From positions 14,005-64,984 of the forward strand of contig NZ_JAMLFX010000018.1 in assembly GCF_023634765.1 (NCBI RefSeq): a stretch of 50,980 nt of DNA. The letters are read 5' to 3'. Below the pieces are notes generated by a model. It ran no database searches. It saw only the letters and a list, made by a program, of their open reading frames with translations, and was not told where the DNA came from. This document shows positions 26,001 through 34,651 of the stretch, piece by piece. The DNA is from Pseudomonas sp. AKS31. Lineage in GTDB: Bacteria; Pseudomonadota; Gammaproteobacteria; Pseudomonadales; Pseudomonadaceae. Every line of letters begins with the position of its first letter. The first letter of the stretch is position 1. The translations under genes were made by a program, and so were the position numbers.

Positions 26001-29000
26001 TTCCCCGCCAGCACCGCGGTTCGTAACTCCGGATGGCTGGTCAGCCCTTCAGGCACGACGGTCAGCCCGCAGTTGGACAGGTCGAGATCGATCAGTTCGG
26101 GCAACAGGTTCAGGTCGGGGAACGTTCCCAGCGGATTGTTGCTCAAGTCCAGCGATTCGAGGGCGTCGAGTGAAAGCAGCGCCGCCTGATTTTCCGCGGT
26201 CATGACTACGCCACAATTTTTCAGCTCCAGGTCGGTCAGTCGAGGCAGTTTTACTTCGCCCAGCGCTAGCGGCTCCAGTTCGAAGCCGTTCATTTTCAGC
26301 TTGGCAAGGTTGGGGAAGCACTCCACGAAGCGCAGAGCGGAGGTGATGTTGGCGTTGCCGGTGAGGTTCAGCCGGGTAACGCGCTCGAAACCGGCGCTGA
26401 GCATCGGCATATCCCCAATGAACGTTGCCGTTGCCCTCAGTTCTTCGGGGCGGGGGTATTTGGGCGGGCTGCGCCAGAACTGCTCGATCTGTTGCGCAAA
26501 GGATCGCCGGGCCTCCAGTTCGCGGGTTTGTGCTTCCAGGGTGAGACGTTCGCCCGTTTCAGGGTCAAGGACGGCGGCCTGGTTGCTCCATTGATTGAGT
26601 TCGAGGTTCAGAGCGCGGAGCTCATCTTCCCAGCGCGACAACTGTGCACCGCACTCGGCCAATGACCCGGGCAGTCGGTACAGCACCTGTGTAGCGCCTT
26701 CAGCATCAAGGGTTGGGAACAAGGCCATCGTGCGCTGCAGGTCCTCCGGCGCAGGCCGGACACCAAAGTGCTTTCCGGTGTGCTCGTAGAACACTTTTAC
26801 CCGTTCGCGAGAGGCCGCGCTCAACGGGTTGTCAGCAAAGGTGTAGCCGTCGCTGAGGGAGCTGGCCAGGTTGAAAAACCGTTCCGGTATCCGGGTAATG
26901 CGGTTGCGATCGAATTGCGCCGAGATCAGACGTGGATGATCCAGCAAGTCCTCGGGCACCGTGTAAATGCCGGTATTCGACAGGTTGACGTAACGCAATG
27001 CAGGCATTGTGTGCAGGTCCGGTGGCAAGCCCAGCGGGTTGCCTTGCAGATCGAGCAGAGTGAGTTGCGGCAAAGAGGCGAGCACCGACTCTGTGACCGT
27101 TGTCAGGCCGATCTGGCAATCGCGTACTCTCAATTCGCGCAGCGAGCGCATCGAGGTCAGCGCTTGCGGCAGGCTTGGCAGGTTGAGGTTGCGCGCATCC
27201 AGTTTCTGCAACTGACTGAAAGACTGCAAAAAGCTGTCGACCGAGGTGGTCATGGGGCTGCCATCAATGGCGAGCAAAGTGATATGACTGAGGTCGACCG
27301 ACAGGACGGGCAAGTCGCCCATGACCGCGGGCGTCAGGAACATCGCGTACCCGGCAGCAAAGCCCTGCTGATCGTAGTACGTGACGTTCTCCCGGCGCCA
27401 GCCTCTGAGCAATTCTTCCCTGAGCAATCTGCGGTTCTGGATTTCGGCGCGCTTCTCCAGCGGCGTCAGCGCCATGCCGGTTTCGGGGTGAGTGGCGGGC
27501 GGGTTGTTGGCCCAGACATGCAGTTCGTTCTGCAATTGCAGGTAGTCATTTTGCAAGCGAAGCATCTCTGCGCGCGGGCCTGCGGGACTGCTTTGCATAC
27601 GTTCGGCGAGAAAGTGCATCTCATTGTTCGACATCCGCGGATAGAGCACCCGGATATCTTCTTCGAGTGTGTGCGGTTGGGAAGCGGGGCGCAGCGGACG
27701 TGGAGCACGGAGATAACCATCGGTCCCCAGCAGCCGCAGCGTGTCGGCAGCCGGCGTTGGGGTCGGCGTATCGCCGATCACCTGACGCAACTCGCTGCGT
27801 TCAAGCGTACGTTCGCGAATGGCCGCCTTCAGCGCCTGACCCTGGCCGACCCGGATGTCGAGGTTCTGGCGCTCACCGTCGGGTAATGCATACAACAGGC
27901 TGGAATAGAAATCGCTGAACGAATGCAGTTGGTTCCCGCGCTCGTCGTAAGGTTGATATTGGCCATCGTCGCTGCGAACCAGCACCTTGTGTGCGGGTGC
28001 ATCTTCACGGCCGATAGTGTCCAGTAACGGGCCCTCGTAGCGACTGTCACGGATCTCGATGCGGACATCGCCACTCCAGCCCGGCAACAATTTGAGGCTG
28101 TGCAGCGCCAGAGAGTCGGTATCGGAATTGCTCACCGAACCCAGCTCCAGGCCTTCATAGGCGCGGGTAACGCGCACCTCCTGACTGGCCATCTGCATGA
28201 GTGCCTGTTGGCGTGCGGGCAATTGTCCTTCGCTGATCTGCAACAGTTCGTTGCCGGTCGCGGTGTCGATCAGTTCGCGAGTGATGCTGGCAGGCAGTTC
28301 GGGAGGGTGGGACTGGAGTCGTGCCGCCAACGGATCGTCGAGGTGCTGAAGGGCCTGATAACGCGACTCGAACAGCGTGCGTCTGTTGCGTTGCGCGAGG
28401 GCCGCCACTTGCTTGCGCAGGTTCTGACTGCGTACTTCGATCGACAGCGTCGGTCCCGCGAAGGGTTCGTTCAACAAGGCTTTGATCTGCGTCTCGTCGA
28501 GGGTATAGAGCAGGGTTTTCAGCACGTCGCCACCGACCAGTCTGTCCTGGCGCAGTTCGGTCACGGGCAGGCTTGCGTCCGTAGACGATTGCCACAGCGG
28601 CTTCCCTTGTCGATCGAGCAGACGCAGGCACTTGTCGCCCGGCCAGCGCCCGTAGTCGCTGAGTACCTGCAGCTGTGTGACCGGATCGGCGCGCAAAAAC
28701 TCTTCGGCGACATCGCTGTCGAGCTGATCGATGAAGCGTTGCAACTGCTGATCAATCTTGAAACGCTGGATGCTGTCGGCAAGCAGAGGCGGGACTTTTT
28801 CCTGATTGACATGCATTTTGCGCAACGCGTCTTCGCTGGTTCCGCTGATCCGCAAGACGGTTTCGCGCTCGTTCGGCGCCAGGCTCTCGACGGAAGGACC
28901 GATACGGCGCAGGACTGTCGCGCCATCCCATTCCAGCGGTTGCTCGAGTTCAGTGTGCCAGGCGCCGTCGCCATTGTGGCGCACCAGCGGTTGGTAGGCG

Positions 29001-30826
29001 TCGGGGCGGCTCGGGTGTTCGATGCGGAACTGCCCCGGCACCTGGCTTTCTTTTACGGCAAAGTGGGCGTCCTCCAAGGGCAACAAGCGCTTGTCCTGAT
29101 GCGTGTGCAAACCCAGTGCATCGGGTTGCGAATCGGCAGTGGGGCCCTGCGGGTGCTTGTAGCGTTCGAGATCCGGTTCCCAATAGCGGGTCTCACCACT
29201 GGCCAGTTGTACCGGTTTGAAGCGGTCGATGAACGCTACGACTTCCTTGGGCAATACCTTGCGGAACTCGGCTGCGCCAATCGCACCGCCGATCGCGAAC
29301 ATGCCCAACTGGATCATCGATTCCACGGTACCCATCAGGTGTTCCATGGCTTCAGTCGTTCGCCCCTGCGCCCACTCGACGATGCCTTCGAACACCTCAT
29401 CGAGCATTTGATAAGCCATGTACGCCATCATGGCTTCACCCAGCACCGGCACGAACGGCGCGACGATCAGCGCGGCGGTTTGCACGATGGTGGAGATGAG
29501 GTTGCTCACCGAGTCCCAGAAGGCCCAGCGCGCTTTTTGATCGACCACGGCGGTGGGCACGGCGATCACCCGGGCGTCATTGAAGATCTTGTTCAGTTTC
29601 GCGTGATAGAGGTGTTGCCACAGATCGTCGTGGAACGGTATCAGCGTGGTTTGCAGGTCCGGCCGTTCGACAGCGGTGTCGCGCCAGGCGGGCAGTGAAC
29701 TGCCGGGCTCGGGCGGGTGCCACATGATCTGGCTCAAGCGACTGTTGAGGGCGCTGAAGAAAACGCCTCGGTGTTCGTGGTTCACGAATCGGCTGAAAAA
29801 CTGCTGGTAGTCTTTCGAGCGCAACTGGCGGGTCAGTTCGGCGATCAGTTCATAGGTCGAGGCGTACTCCTTGAAGGGATGCTCGGGATCGTCGGGGACA
29901 TAAGCCACCACCCGCGCGGGATCTCGCGAGGTGTAAAGATCGGGGGCAAAAACGACGATACCGGTCAGTGGCGCGCACAGCATCCCCATGTCATGGCACA
30001 ACACTGCTGCCCCGCTGATATACAGGCCCTTCATGCCGTCGAGTACGGCATCGATCAAGCGAAAATAGCTTTCCGACACATCGCGGTTCATCCGCGCCCA
30101 CTGCAGGGCGGCTTTCATCGCGGCCTTCTGGCTGACGTCGATTTTGCTGCGCAACACGGACGCGACCATCGGATCGGTATAGCCGAGGTTGTCTTCGAGA
30201 TGGGCTTTGTATCGCGCGCCGATGTCCAGCCTTCGACACAGGTGGGTGAAAGCGGCAATGCTCAGCTTGGTCTTGATCGCCGGCAGTGTCGTGAACTGGC
30301 CGGTTTCAGTGGGGCGAGTGACGAAGGTCGAATCAGCTTCGAAGGCGTCGTGACGGGTTTCCGACTCCTCGAAGTTGTGCAGCGCGGCGTCCAGTAACGA
30401 CACGGTCCAGGCGCGCGTGCCGGTGCGGATCGGAAACCACGGAGTGGTCGCGGGGATGTACAGGCGCACGAAGGTGTTGCGCACATCCAGATCCAGGCCG
30501 AAGCAGTTTTTCAGTTCCTGCCGGAGCAAGGGCTCGGCAAAGGCGCTGGCATCCTGCAAGTGTTCCAGGCTTTGGTCCACCGCGCTTTGCGCGGTCAAGT
30601 GCGCGGCGTTGAGGGCCATCATCTGTTGATGTTGCTCGGCGGATGCCGACTGGAGGGGGGCTGACAGGCGCGGCAGGGTGTTCGTCAGTGCCAGGCGCCG
30701 TGTCGACGAAACGTTACCGAGCCAATCGGGCAAGGCTTTTTTCAGTGGCAGGTAATGATCGTCTGGATGCTGTGTGTCGTCCGTGGTGTTCGAGGCTGTC
30801 GGAGGGTGTCGCTGTGTCAGGTGCAT
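23066..30826 (-). CDS. Giant toxin-like protein: DUF6543-type N-terminal region plus five LRR modules
   Basis: A 2,586-residue protein. The start is the ATG at 30826 (MHLTQRHPPT) with AAGGA seven bases upstream. Residues 1 to ~1050 resemble the large N-terminal region of Pseudomonas dermonecrotic-toxin-like (DUF6543) proteins, with hydrophobic stretches near 430-470 (LISTIVQTAALIVAPFVPVLG) and 505-521 that could enter membranes. Residues ~1050-2550 are five modules of about 300 residues, each a helical linker (LFPxL...MIYxLPG...RWExEL) followed by leucine-rich repeats (LDLSNNPL, IxxVPEGL, ITxLPDELF). Relatives usually end in a NEL-type ubiquitin ligase domain. Here the protein stops shortly after the last repeat with an acidic tail. 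No secretion signal or immunity gene is evident. Target and export route are unknown. It lies antisense between argR and aruC. Confidence 0.85.
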   Translation of the reverse strand: MHLTQRHPPTASNTTDDTQHPDDHYLPLKKALPDWLGNVSSTRRLALTNTLPRLSAPLQSASAEQHQQMMALNAAHLTAQSAVDQSLEHLQDASAFAEPLLRQELKNCFGLDLDVRNTFVRLYIPATTPWFPIRTGTRAWTVSLLDAALHNFEESETRHDAFEADSTFVTRPTETGQFTTLPAIKTKLSIAAFTHLCRRLDIGARYKAHLEDNLGYTDPMVASVLRSKIDVSQKAAMKAALQWARMNRDVSESYFRLIDAVLDGMKGLYISGAAVLCHDMGMLCAPLTGIVVFAPDLYTSRDPARVVAYVPDDPEHPFKEYASTYELIAELTRQLRSKDYQQFFSRFVNHEHRGVFFSALNSRLSQIMWHPPEPGSSLPAWRDTAVERPDLQTTLIPFHDDLWQHLYHAKLNKIFNDARVIAVPTAVVDQKARWAFWDSVSNLISTIVQTAALIVAPFVPVLGEAMMAYMAYQMLDEVFEGIVEWAQGRTTEAMEHLMGTVESMIQLGMFAIGGAIGAAEFRKVLPKEVVAFIDRFKPVQLASGETRYWEPDLERYKHPQGPTADSQPDALGLHTHQDKRLLPLEDAHFAVKESQVPGQFRIEHPSRPDAYQPLVRHNGDGAWHTELEQPLEWDGATVLRRIGPSVESLAPNERETVLRISGTSEDALRKMHVNQEKVPPLLADSIQRFKIDQQLQRFIDQLDSDVAEEFLRADPVTQLQVLSDYGRWPGDKCLRLLDRQGKPLWQSSTDASLPVTELRQDRLVGGDVLKTLLYTLDETQIKALLNEPFAGPTLSIEVRSQNLRKQVAALAQRNRRTLFESRYQALQHLDDPLAARLQSHPPELPASITRELIDTATGNELLQISEGQLPARQQALMQMASQEVRVTRAYEGLELGSVSNSDTDSLALHSLKLLPGWSGDVRIEIRDSRYEGPLLDTIGREDAPAHKVLVRSDDGQYQPYDERGNQLHSFSDFYSSLLYALPDGERQNLDIRVGQGQALKAAIRERTLERSELRQVIGDTPTPTPAADTLRLLGTDGYLRAPRPLRPASQPHTLEEDIRVLYPRMSNNEMHFLAERMQSSPAGPRAEMLRLQNDYLQLQNELHVWANNPPATHPETGMALTPLEKRAEIQNRRLLREELLRGWRRENVTYYDQQGFAAGYAMFLTPAVMGDLPVLSVDLSHITLLAIDGSPMTTSVDSFLQSFSQLQKLDARNLNLPSLPQALTSMRSLRELRVRDCQIGLTTVTESVLASLPQLTLLDLQGNPLGLPPDLHTMPALRYVNLSNTGIYTVPEDLLDHPRLISAQFDRNRITRIPERFFNLASSLSDGYTFADNPLSAASRERVKVFYEHTGKHFGVRPAPEDLQRTMALFPTLDAEGATQVLYRLPGSLAECGAQLSRWEDELRALNLELNQWSNQAAVLDPETGERLTLEAQTRELEARRSFAQQIEQFWRSPPKYPRPEELRATATFIGDMPMLSAGFERVTRLNLTGNANITSALRFVECFPNLAKLKMNGFELEPLALGEVKLPRLTDLELKNCGVVMTAENQAALLSLDALESLDLSNNPLGTFPDLNLLPELIDLDLSNCGLTVVPEGLTSHPELRTAVLAGNRITHLPDELFDLPAERSNGIDLADNPLSAATRDQIKHYYRIHRNDFDVMAAEQDVALARQLFPALNDQEASEMIYDLPGNLADSRTQLVRWRAELQQMRVDLGRWAMETPSAHPVTGQVLGESERLAQQSKRSAFKQFMEDFWRERSMGTGTRTASFATDLTFFGELPRLSVNFDHVTNLKLVGNATTTGIDSFAALFPNLQALELKAFALDDIPSFVARLKDLKALKLTDCALTLTPEGQQLLGAMPKLQLLDLSHNPLTIAPDLNALPGLTSVSLGHTDITRVPEGIAEHPALENLYLNNNNITELPDAIFGLSADQADGVYLNDNPLSLTARERIKRFYATQGRNFRVKPASADIAMAHKLFPRLGDSAAINMIYRLPGTLQAGTAQLLRWEAEITRMIGDLNAWRERLPVNNPLTERPWTAQERATELADRQNFSDKLEQLWRGRRNDNSALRFNTFDASATFTGELPELSTDFSHITHLSLHGNPGLKVSEGFLTSFSGLQGLELQDFSLGRIPQALHNLPLETLMLSKCRITLDPGGQATLSSLTRLKSLDLYRNTLQATPDVSTLQNLTFIDLINTGIDSVPAGLEQLPHLEVALLSDNNIVELPAQLTRYSGRGLELGGNPLSVASRERVKAAFQAKADNFGISTQQDDIELAQNLYPSLSGFDANDLLYSLPGTLADGRLELMRRKTDLTHLLERLGTWADEIPSDPVTQMPLGNDAAAREKLKRQHFRDNLENELRRAPTHLTGPEVNCELSFTGELPPLTARFDHIEQLKLTTKASAPPRVDRLLALFPKLKDVDIRHYPLGEFPPSILGMDRLRSLYLPDCQITLTAPTAEAFAALKNLRSVDLSNNPLNRAPDLSHFPQITDVRFGNCALTKVPDGLFELPRLMYADLSGNAITELPGEFPSQPGDVMIEYDFDDNPLTAESQQRLDRYDAAYQTRLSEQRSGNDTGYPAIEDFHDFSASSEVE
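23150..27670 (-). repeat. Five ~900-bp internal coding repeats in the LRR gene
   Basis: The module motif G(E/D)(L/M)PxL recurs at 27320, 26417, 25509, 24596 and 23709 (minus strand), that is every 903, 908, 913 and 887 bases. Each unit encodes a helical linker and about seven leucine-rich repeats. The units are diverged at DNA level, so the duplications are old, but the spacing is conserved. The fifth module is the most divergent at its end and runs into the C-terminus. Confidence 0.85.
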
Positions 30827-31130
30827 GGGCCATTCCTTGGCATTGAAAAGAATGCGCAGCAAATCAGGAACCGGCCACCCTTGTGCGGTACATATTTATA
30901 TCTTTGTCGCGGGGATGAGTTGGTATTCTCTGCCGCCTGCCGCAAATCGACGGCGCCAGTTAAACTGCGCCTTTGCGACGCTATATGTCGCATTGCCGTA
31001 AACCCGGGAAAATCCGGGGTTTGCGCTATAAGAAGTTGTCGCTTGGCGACAAGGCCGGGCTGAAAACTGTCCTTACAATCCTCACCAAGCTCGCCAGTTT
31101 CAGGCGAGTGTTTCTCATCAGGAGACTCCG
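30827..31130. promoter_or_regulatory. Divergent control region between the giant LRR gene and aruC
   Basis: 304 bases. Two ArgR half-sites (TGTCGC-N8-AA) are at 30986-31001 and 31037-31052, followed by the aruC leader with AGGAG before the ATG. An imperfect stem AAACCCGG/CCGGGGTTT lies between the two sites. The left part is AT-rich (ACATATTTATATC near 30890) and probably holds the LRR gene promoter on the minus strand. Confidence 0.55.
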
Positions 31131-32351
31131 ATGTCCGTTGAGCACGCTGCGGTACAACGCGCCGATTTCGACCAGGTAATGGTTCCCAACTACGCGCCTG
31201 CCGCTTTCATTCCTGTGCGTGGCGCCGGTTCCCGCGTCTGGGATCAGGCCGGCCGCGAGCTGATCGACTTCGCCGGCGGCATCGCCGTCAACGTATTGGG
31301 CCACGCGCACCCGGCGCTGGTCGGTGCACTGACCGAACAGGCGAACAAGCTGTGGCACGTGTCCAACGTGTTCACCAACGAACCAGCCCTGCGCCTGGCG
31401 CACAAGCTGATCGATGCCACGTTCGCCGAGCGTGTGTTCTTCTGCAACTCCGGCGCCGAAGCCAACGAGGCCGCGTTCAAGCTGGCCCGTCGCGTTGCGT
31501 TCGACCGTTTCGGCACCGAGAAGTATGAAATCATCGCCGCGCTGAACAGCTTCCACGGCCGTACCCTGTTCACCGTCAACGTCGGTGGCCAGTCGAAGTA
31601 CTCCGACGGTTTCGGCCCGAAAATCACCGGCATCACCCACGTGCCTTATAACGATCTGGCAGCGCTGAAAGCCGCCGTTTCCGACAAGACCTGCGCGGTC
31701 GTGCTGGAGCCGATCCAGGGTGAAGGCGGCGTACTGCCGGCCGAACTGGCTTACCTGCAAGGTGCCCGCGAACTGTGCGACGCGAACAACGCGCTGCTGG
31801 TGTTCGACGAAGTGCAGACCGGCATGGGCCGCAGCGGCAAGCTGTTCGCCTACCAGCATTACGGCGTGACCCCGGACATCCTGACCAGCGCCAAGAGCCT
31901 GGGCGGCGGTTTCCCGATCGCAGCCATGCTGACCACCGAAGCGCTGGCCAAACATCTGGTCGTCGGCACTCACGGCACCACGTACGGCGGCAACCCGCTG
32001 GCGTGCGCGGTCGCTGAAGCGGTGATCGACGTGATCAACACCCCTGAAGTGCTGAACGGCGTGAACGCCAAGCACGACAAGTTCAAATCGCGTCTTGAGC
32101 AGATCGGCGAGAAGTACGGCCTGTTCACTCAGGTGCGTGGTCTCGGTCTGCTGATCGGTTGCGTGCTGAGCGAGGCCTGGAAAGGCAAGGCCAAAGACAT
32201 CTTCAACGCCGCTGAAAAAGAAGGCCTGATGATTCTGCAGGCTGGCCCGGACGTGATCCGTTTCGCCCCGAGCCTGGTGGTGGAAGACGCCGATATCGAT
32301 GCCGGTCTGGACCGCTTCGAACGTGCTGCCGCCGCTCTGACGCAAGCCTGA
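31131..32351 (+). CDS. aruC: Succinylornithine/acetylornithine aminotransferase
   Basis: A 406-residue PLP enzyme of class III aminotransferases. It removes the amino group of N2-succinylornithine to give succinylglutamate semialdehyde in the arginine succinyltransferase (AST) pathway and can also act on acetylornithine. Motifs: CNSGAEANEAAFKLAR, VFDEVQTGMGRSG, and the Schiff-base lysine in SAKSLGGGFPIAAM (about residue 252). It is the first gene of the aru cluster, with ArgR half-sites in its promoter. Confidence 0.95.
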   Translation: MSVEHAAVQRADFDQVMVPNYAPAAFIPVRGAGSRVWDQAGRELIDFAGGIAVNVLGHAHPALVGALTEQANKLWHVSNVFTNEPALRLAHKLIDATFAERVFFCNSGAEANEAAFKLARRVAFDRFGTEKYEIIAALNSFHGRTLFTVNVGGQSKYSDGFGPKITGITHVPYNDLAALKAAVSDKTCAVVLEPIQGEGGVLPAELAYLQGARELCDANNALLVFDEVQTGMGRSGKLFAYQHYGVTPDILTSAKSLGGGFPIAAMLTTEALAKHLVVGTHGTTYGGNPLACAVAEAVIDVINTPEVLNGVNAKHDKFKSRLEQIGEKYGLFTQVRGLGLLIGCVLSEAWKGKAKDIFNAAEKEGLMILQAGPDVIRFAPSLVVEDADIDAGLDRFERAAAALTQA

Positions 32352-32416
32352 TAGACCCTTCGACGCCTGGAGCTTTTCAGGCGTCGAACCCAATTTTTGA
32401 TGCCGGTGAGATTCAT

Positions 32417-32506
32417 TGTGGGAGCGAGCTTGCTCGTGAAGAGGGAGTTTCAGTCGCCATCTATGCTGACTGATACACCGCTTTCGCGAGCAAGCTCGCT
32501 CCCACA
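32417..32506. repeat. REP doublet (REPIN), GTGGGAGCGAGCTTGCTCG type
   Basis: Inverted copies of a third REP type, built on the palindrome CGAGCTTGCTCG, at 32417-32440 and 32483-32506, within the aruC-aruF gap. It may act as an mRNA end or stability element inside the operon. Confidence 0.85.
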
Positions 32507-32554
32507 GTGTCCGGTGTTTTTTTCTGTGAATTGATAAGAGAAAGGAGTGACACC

Positions 32555-33574
32555 ATGCTGGTGATGCGCCCCGCGCAAATGGCTGATCTGGGCGAGGTAC
32601 AGCGTCTGGCTGCGGACAGCCCGATTGGTGTCACTTCCTTGCCGGATGACGTGGAACGTCTGAGCGACAAGATTGCGGCGAGCGAAGCCTCGTTTGCCGC
32701 CGAAGTGAGCTTCAACGGTGAGGAAAGCTATTTCTTCGTCCTCGAAGACACCGCCACCGGCAAGCTGGTCGGCTGTTCGGCCATCGTTGCTTCGGCCGGT
32801 TACTCGGAGCCGTTCTACAGCTTCCGCAACGAGACCTTCGTCCACGCTTCCCGCGAGCTGAAGATCCACAACAAGATCCACGTGCTTTCGCAGTGCCACG
32901 ACCTGACCGGCAACAGCTTGCTGACCAGTTTCTACGTGCAGCGCGAGCTGGTCGGTTCGCCGTGGTCCGAGCTCAACTCCCGTGGCCGCCTGCTGTTTGT
33001 CGCCAGTCACCCGGAACGTTTCGCCGATTCGGTGGTGACCGAGATCGTCGGTTACAGCGATGAGAACGGTGACTCGCCATTCTGGGATGCCATTGGTCGC
33101 AACTTCTTCGACCTCAACTATGCCGAAGCCGAGCGTCTGTGCGGGCTGAAAAGCCGTACGTTCCTCGCCGAGCTGATGCCGCATTACCCGATCTACGTGC
33201 CGCTGCTGCCGGATTCCGCCCAAGAGGCGATGGGCCAGGTGCACCCGCGTGCGCAGATCACTTTCGACATCCTGATGCGCGAAGGCTTCGAGACCGATCA
33301 CTACATCGACATCTTCGACGGTGGCCCGACCCTGCATGCACGTGTGTCGGGGATCCGTTCGATCGCCCAGAGCCGCGTGGTGCCGGTGAAGATCGGCGAG
33401 CCGGTCAAAGGTGCCGGGCGTCAATATCTGGTGGCCAACGCGCAGTTGCAGGATTACCGCGCGGTGTTGCTGGAGCTGGATTACGCGCCGGGCAAACCGG
33501 TGACTCTGGATCTGGAAGCGGCCGAAGCCCTGGGCGTCGGTGAAGGTGCCAGCGTGCGCCTGGTGGCGGTTTAA
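32555..33574 (+). CDS. aruF: Arginine N-succinyltransferase, alpha subunit
   Basis: A 339-residue subunit that with AruG transfers succinyl from succinyl-CoA to arginine (and ornithine), the first AST step. It shows the AstA family signatures RPAQMADLGEVQRLA, SVLxxTGNSLLTSFYV-like core, SRGRLLFVASHPERF and EGFETDHYIDIFDGGPTLHA. The start at 32555 has AAGGAG nearby. The upstream part of the open frame lies in a REP element and is not coding. Confidence 0.95.
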   Translation: MLVMRPAQMADLGEVQRLAADSPIGVTSLPDDVERLSDKIAASEASFAAEVSFNGEESYFFVLEDTATGKLVGCSAIVASAGYSEPFYSFRNETFVHASRELKIHNKIHVLSQCHDLTGNSLLTSFYVQRELVGSPWSELNSRGRLLFVASHPERFADSVVTEIVGYSDENGDSPFWDAIGRNFFDLNYAEAERLCGLKSRTFLAELMPHYPIYVPLLPDSAQEAMGQVHPRAQITFDILMREGFETDHYIDIFDGGPTLHARVSGIRSIAQSRVVPVKIGEPVKGAGRQYLVANAQLQDYRAVLLELDYAPGKPVTLDLEAAEALGVGEGASVRLVAV

Positions 33575-33625
33575 CGCCTTAGCGAGTTTCACGGGTGGCG
33601 AAGGCGGCCCGTTTGAGGAGATAGC

Positions 33626-34651
33626 ATGATTGTTCGTCCCGTACGCAGCAGCGATTTATCCGCGCTGATCGACCTGGCCCGCAGCACCGGCACCGGCCTG
33701 ACCACATTGCCGGCCAACGAAGAACGTCTGGCCCACCGGGTCGGCTGGGCCGAGAAGACCTTTCGCGGCGAAGCTGGCCGTGGCGACGCGGACTACCTGT
33801 TCGTGCTCGAAGACGACGACGGTCGTGTGGTGGGGATTTCCGCCATTGCTGGCGCCGTCGGTCTGCGTGAGCCTTGGTACAACTTCCGTGTCGGACTGAC
33901 CGTCAGCGCTTCGCAAGAGCTGAACATCTACCGCGAAATCCCGACGCTGTTTCTGGCCAACGACCTGACCGGCAATTCCGAGCTGTGCTCGCTGTTCCTG
34001 CACGCCGATTACCGCACCGGCCTCAACGGTCGCATGCTGTCCAAGGCGCGGATGCTGTTCATCGCCGAGTTCCCTGAGCTGTTCGGCAACAAGATCATTG
34101 CCGAGATGCGCGGCGTGTCCGATGACGCCGGCCGTTCGCCGTTCTGGGAAAGCCTCGGTCGGCACTTTTTCAAGATGGAATTCAGCCAGGCCGATTACCT
34201 GACCGGAGTTGGCAACAAGGCGTTTATCGCGGAGCTGATGCCGAAGTTTCCGCTGTACACCTGTTTCCTGTCGCCCGACGCACGCAGTGTGATCGGCCAG
34301 GTGCACCCGGACACCGAGCCGGCATTGGCGATGCTCAAGAGCGAAGGGTTCAGCTATCAGGGTTACGTCGACATCTTCGACGCAGGTCCGGCCATCGAAT
34401 GCGAAACCGGCAAGATCCGCGCGGTGCGTGACAGTGAAGCGCTGGTGCTCGCCGTTGGCACACCAGGCGACGACGCCACGCCGTTCATCATCCATAACCG
34501 CAAGCGCGAAGACTGCCGCATCACCGCTGCGCCGGCGCGTCTCGCAGCCGGCACGCTGGTGGTCGATCCGCTGACCGCCAAACGTCTTCAACTCAACGCT
34601 GGCGATCAAGTGCGCGCCGTGGCGTTGTCCGCTGCACGGGAGTCGAAATAA
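33626..34651 (+). CDS. aruG: Arginine N-succinyltransferase, beta subunit
   Basis: A 341-residue paralogue of AruF and its partner in the heteromeric enzyme. Same family motifs: RPVRSSDLSALIDLAR, NDLTGNSELCSLFLHADYR, GRMLSKARMLFIAEFPELF, GYVDIFDAGPAIECET. The two subunits arose by tandem duplication. The last base of its stop codon is the first base of the aruD start (TAATG), so translation is coupled. Confidence 0.95.
   Translation: MIVRPVRSSDLSALIDLARSTGTGLTTLPANEERLAHRVGWAEKTFRGEAGRGDADYLFVLEDDDGRVVGISAIAGAVGLREPWYNFRVGLTVSASQELNIYREIPTLFLANDLTGNSELCSLFLHADYRTGLNGRMLSKARMLFIAEFPELFGNKIIAEMRGVSDDAGRSPFWESLGRHFFKMEFSQADYLTGVGNKAFIAELMPKFPLYTCFLSPDARSVIGQVHPDTEPALAMLKSEGFSYQGYVDIFDAGPAIECETGKIRAVRDSEALVLAVGTPGDDATPFIIHNRKREDCRITAAPARLAAGTLVVDPLTAKRLQLNAGDQVRAVALSAARESK

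Noticed and set aside
26768..29698. Long plus-strand frames opposite the giant LRR gene (372 and 532 codons)
   Set aside because: Antisense shadows; no ribosome binding sites and no recognisable domains, while the opposite strand has clear LRRs.
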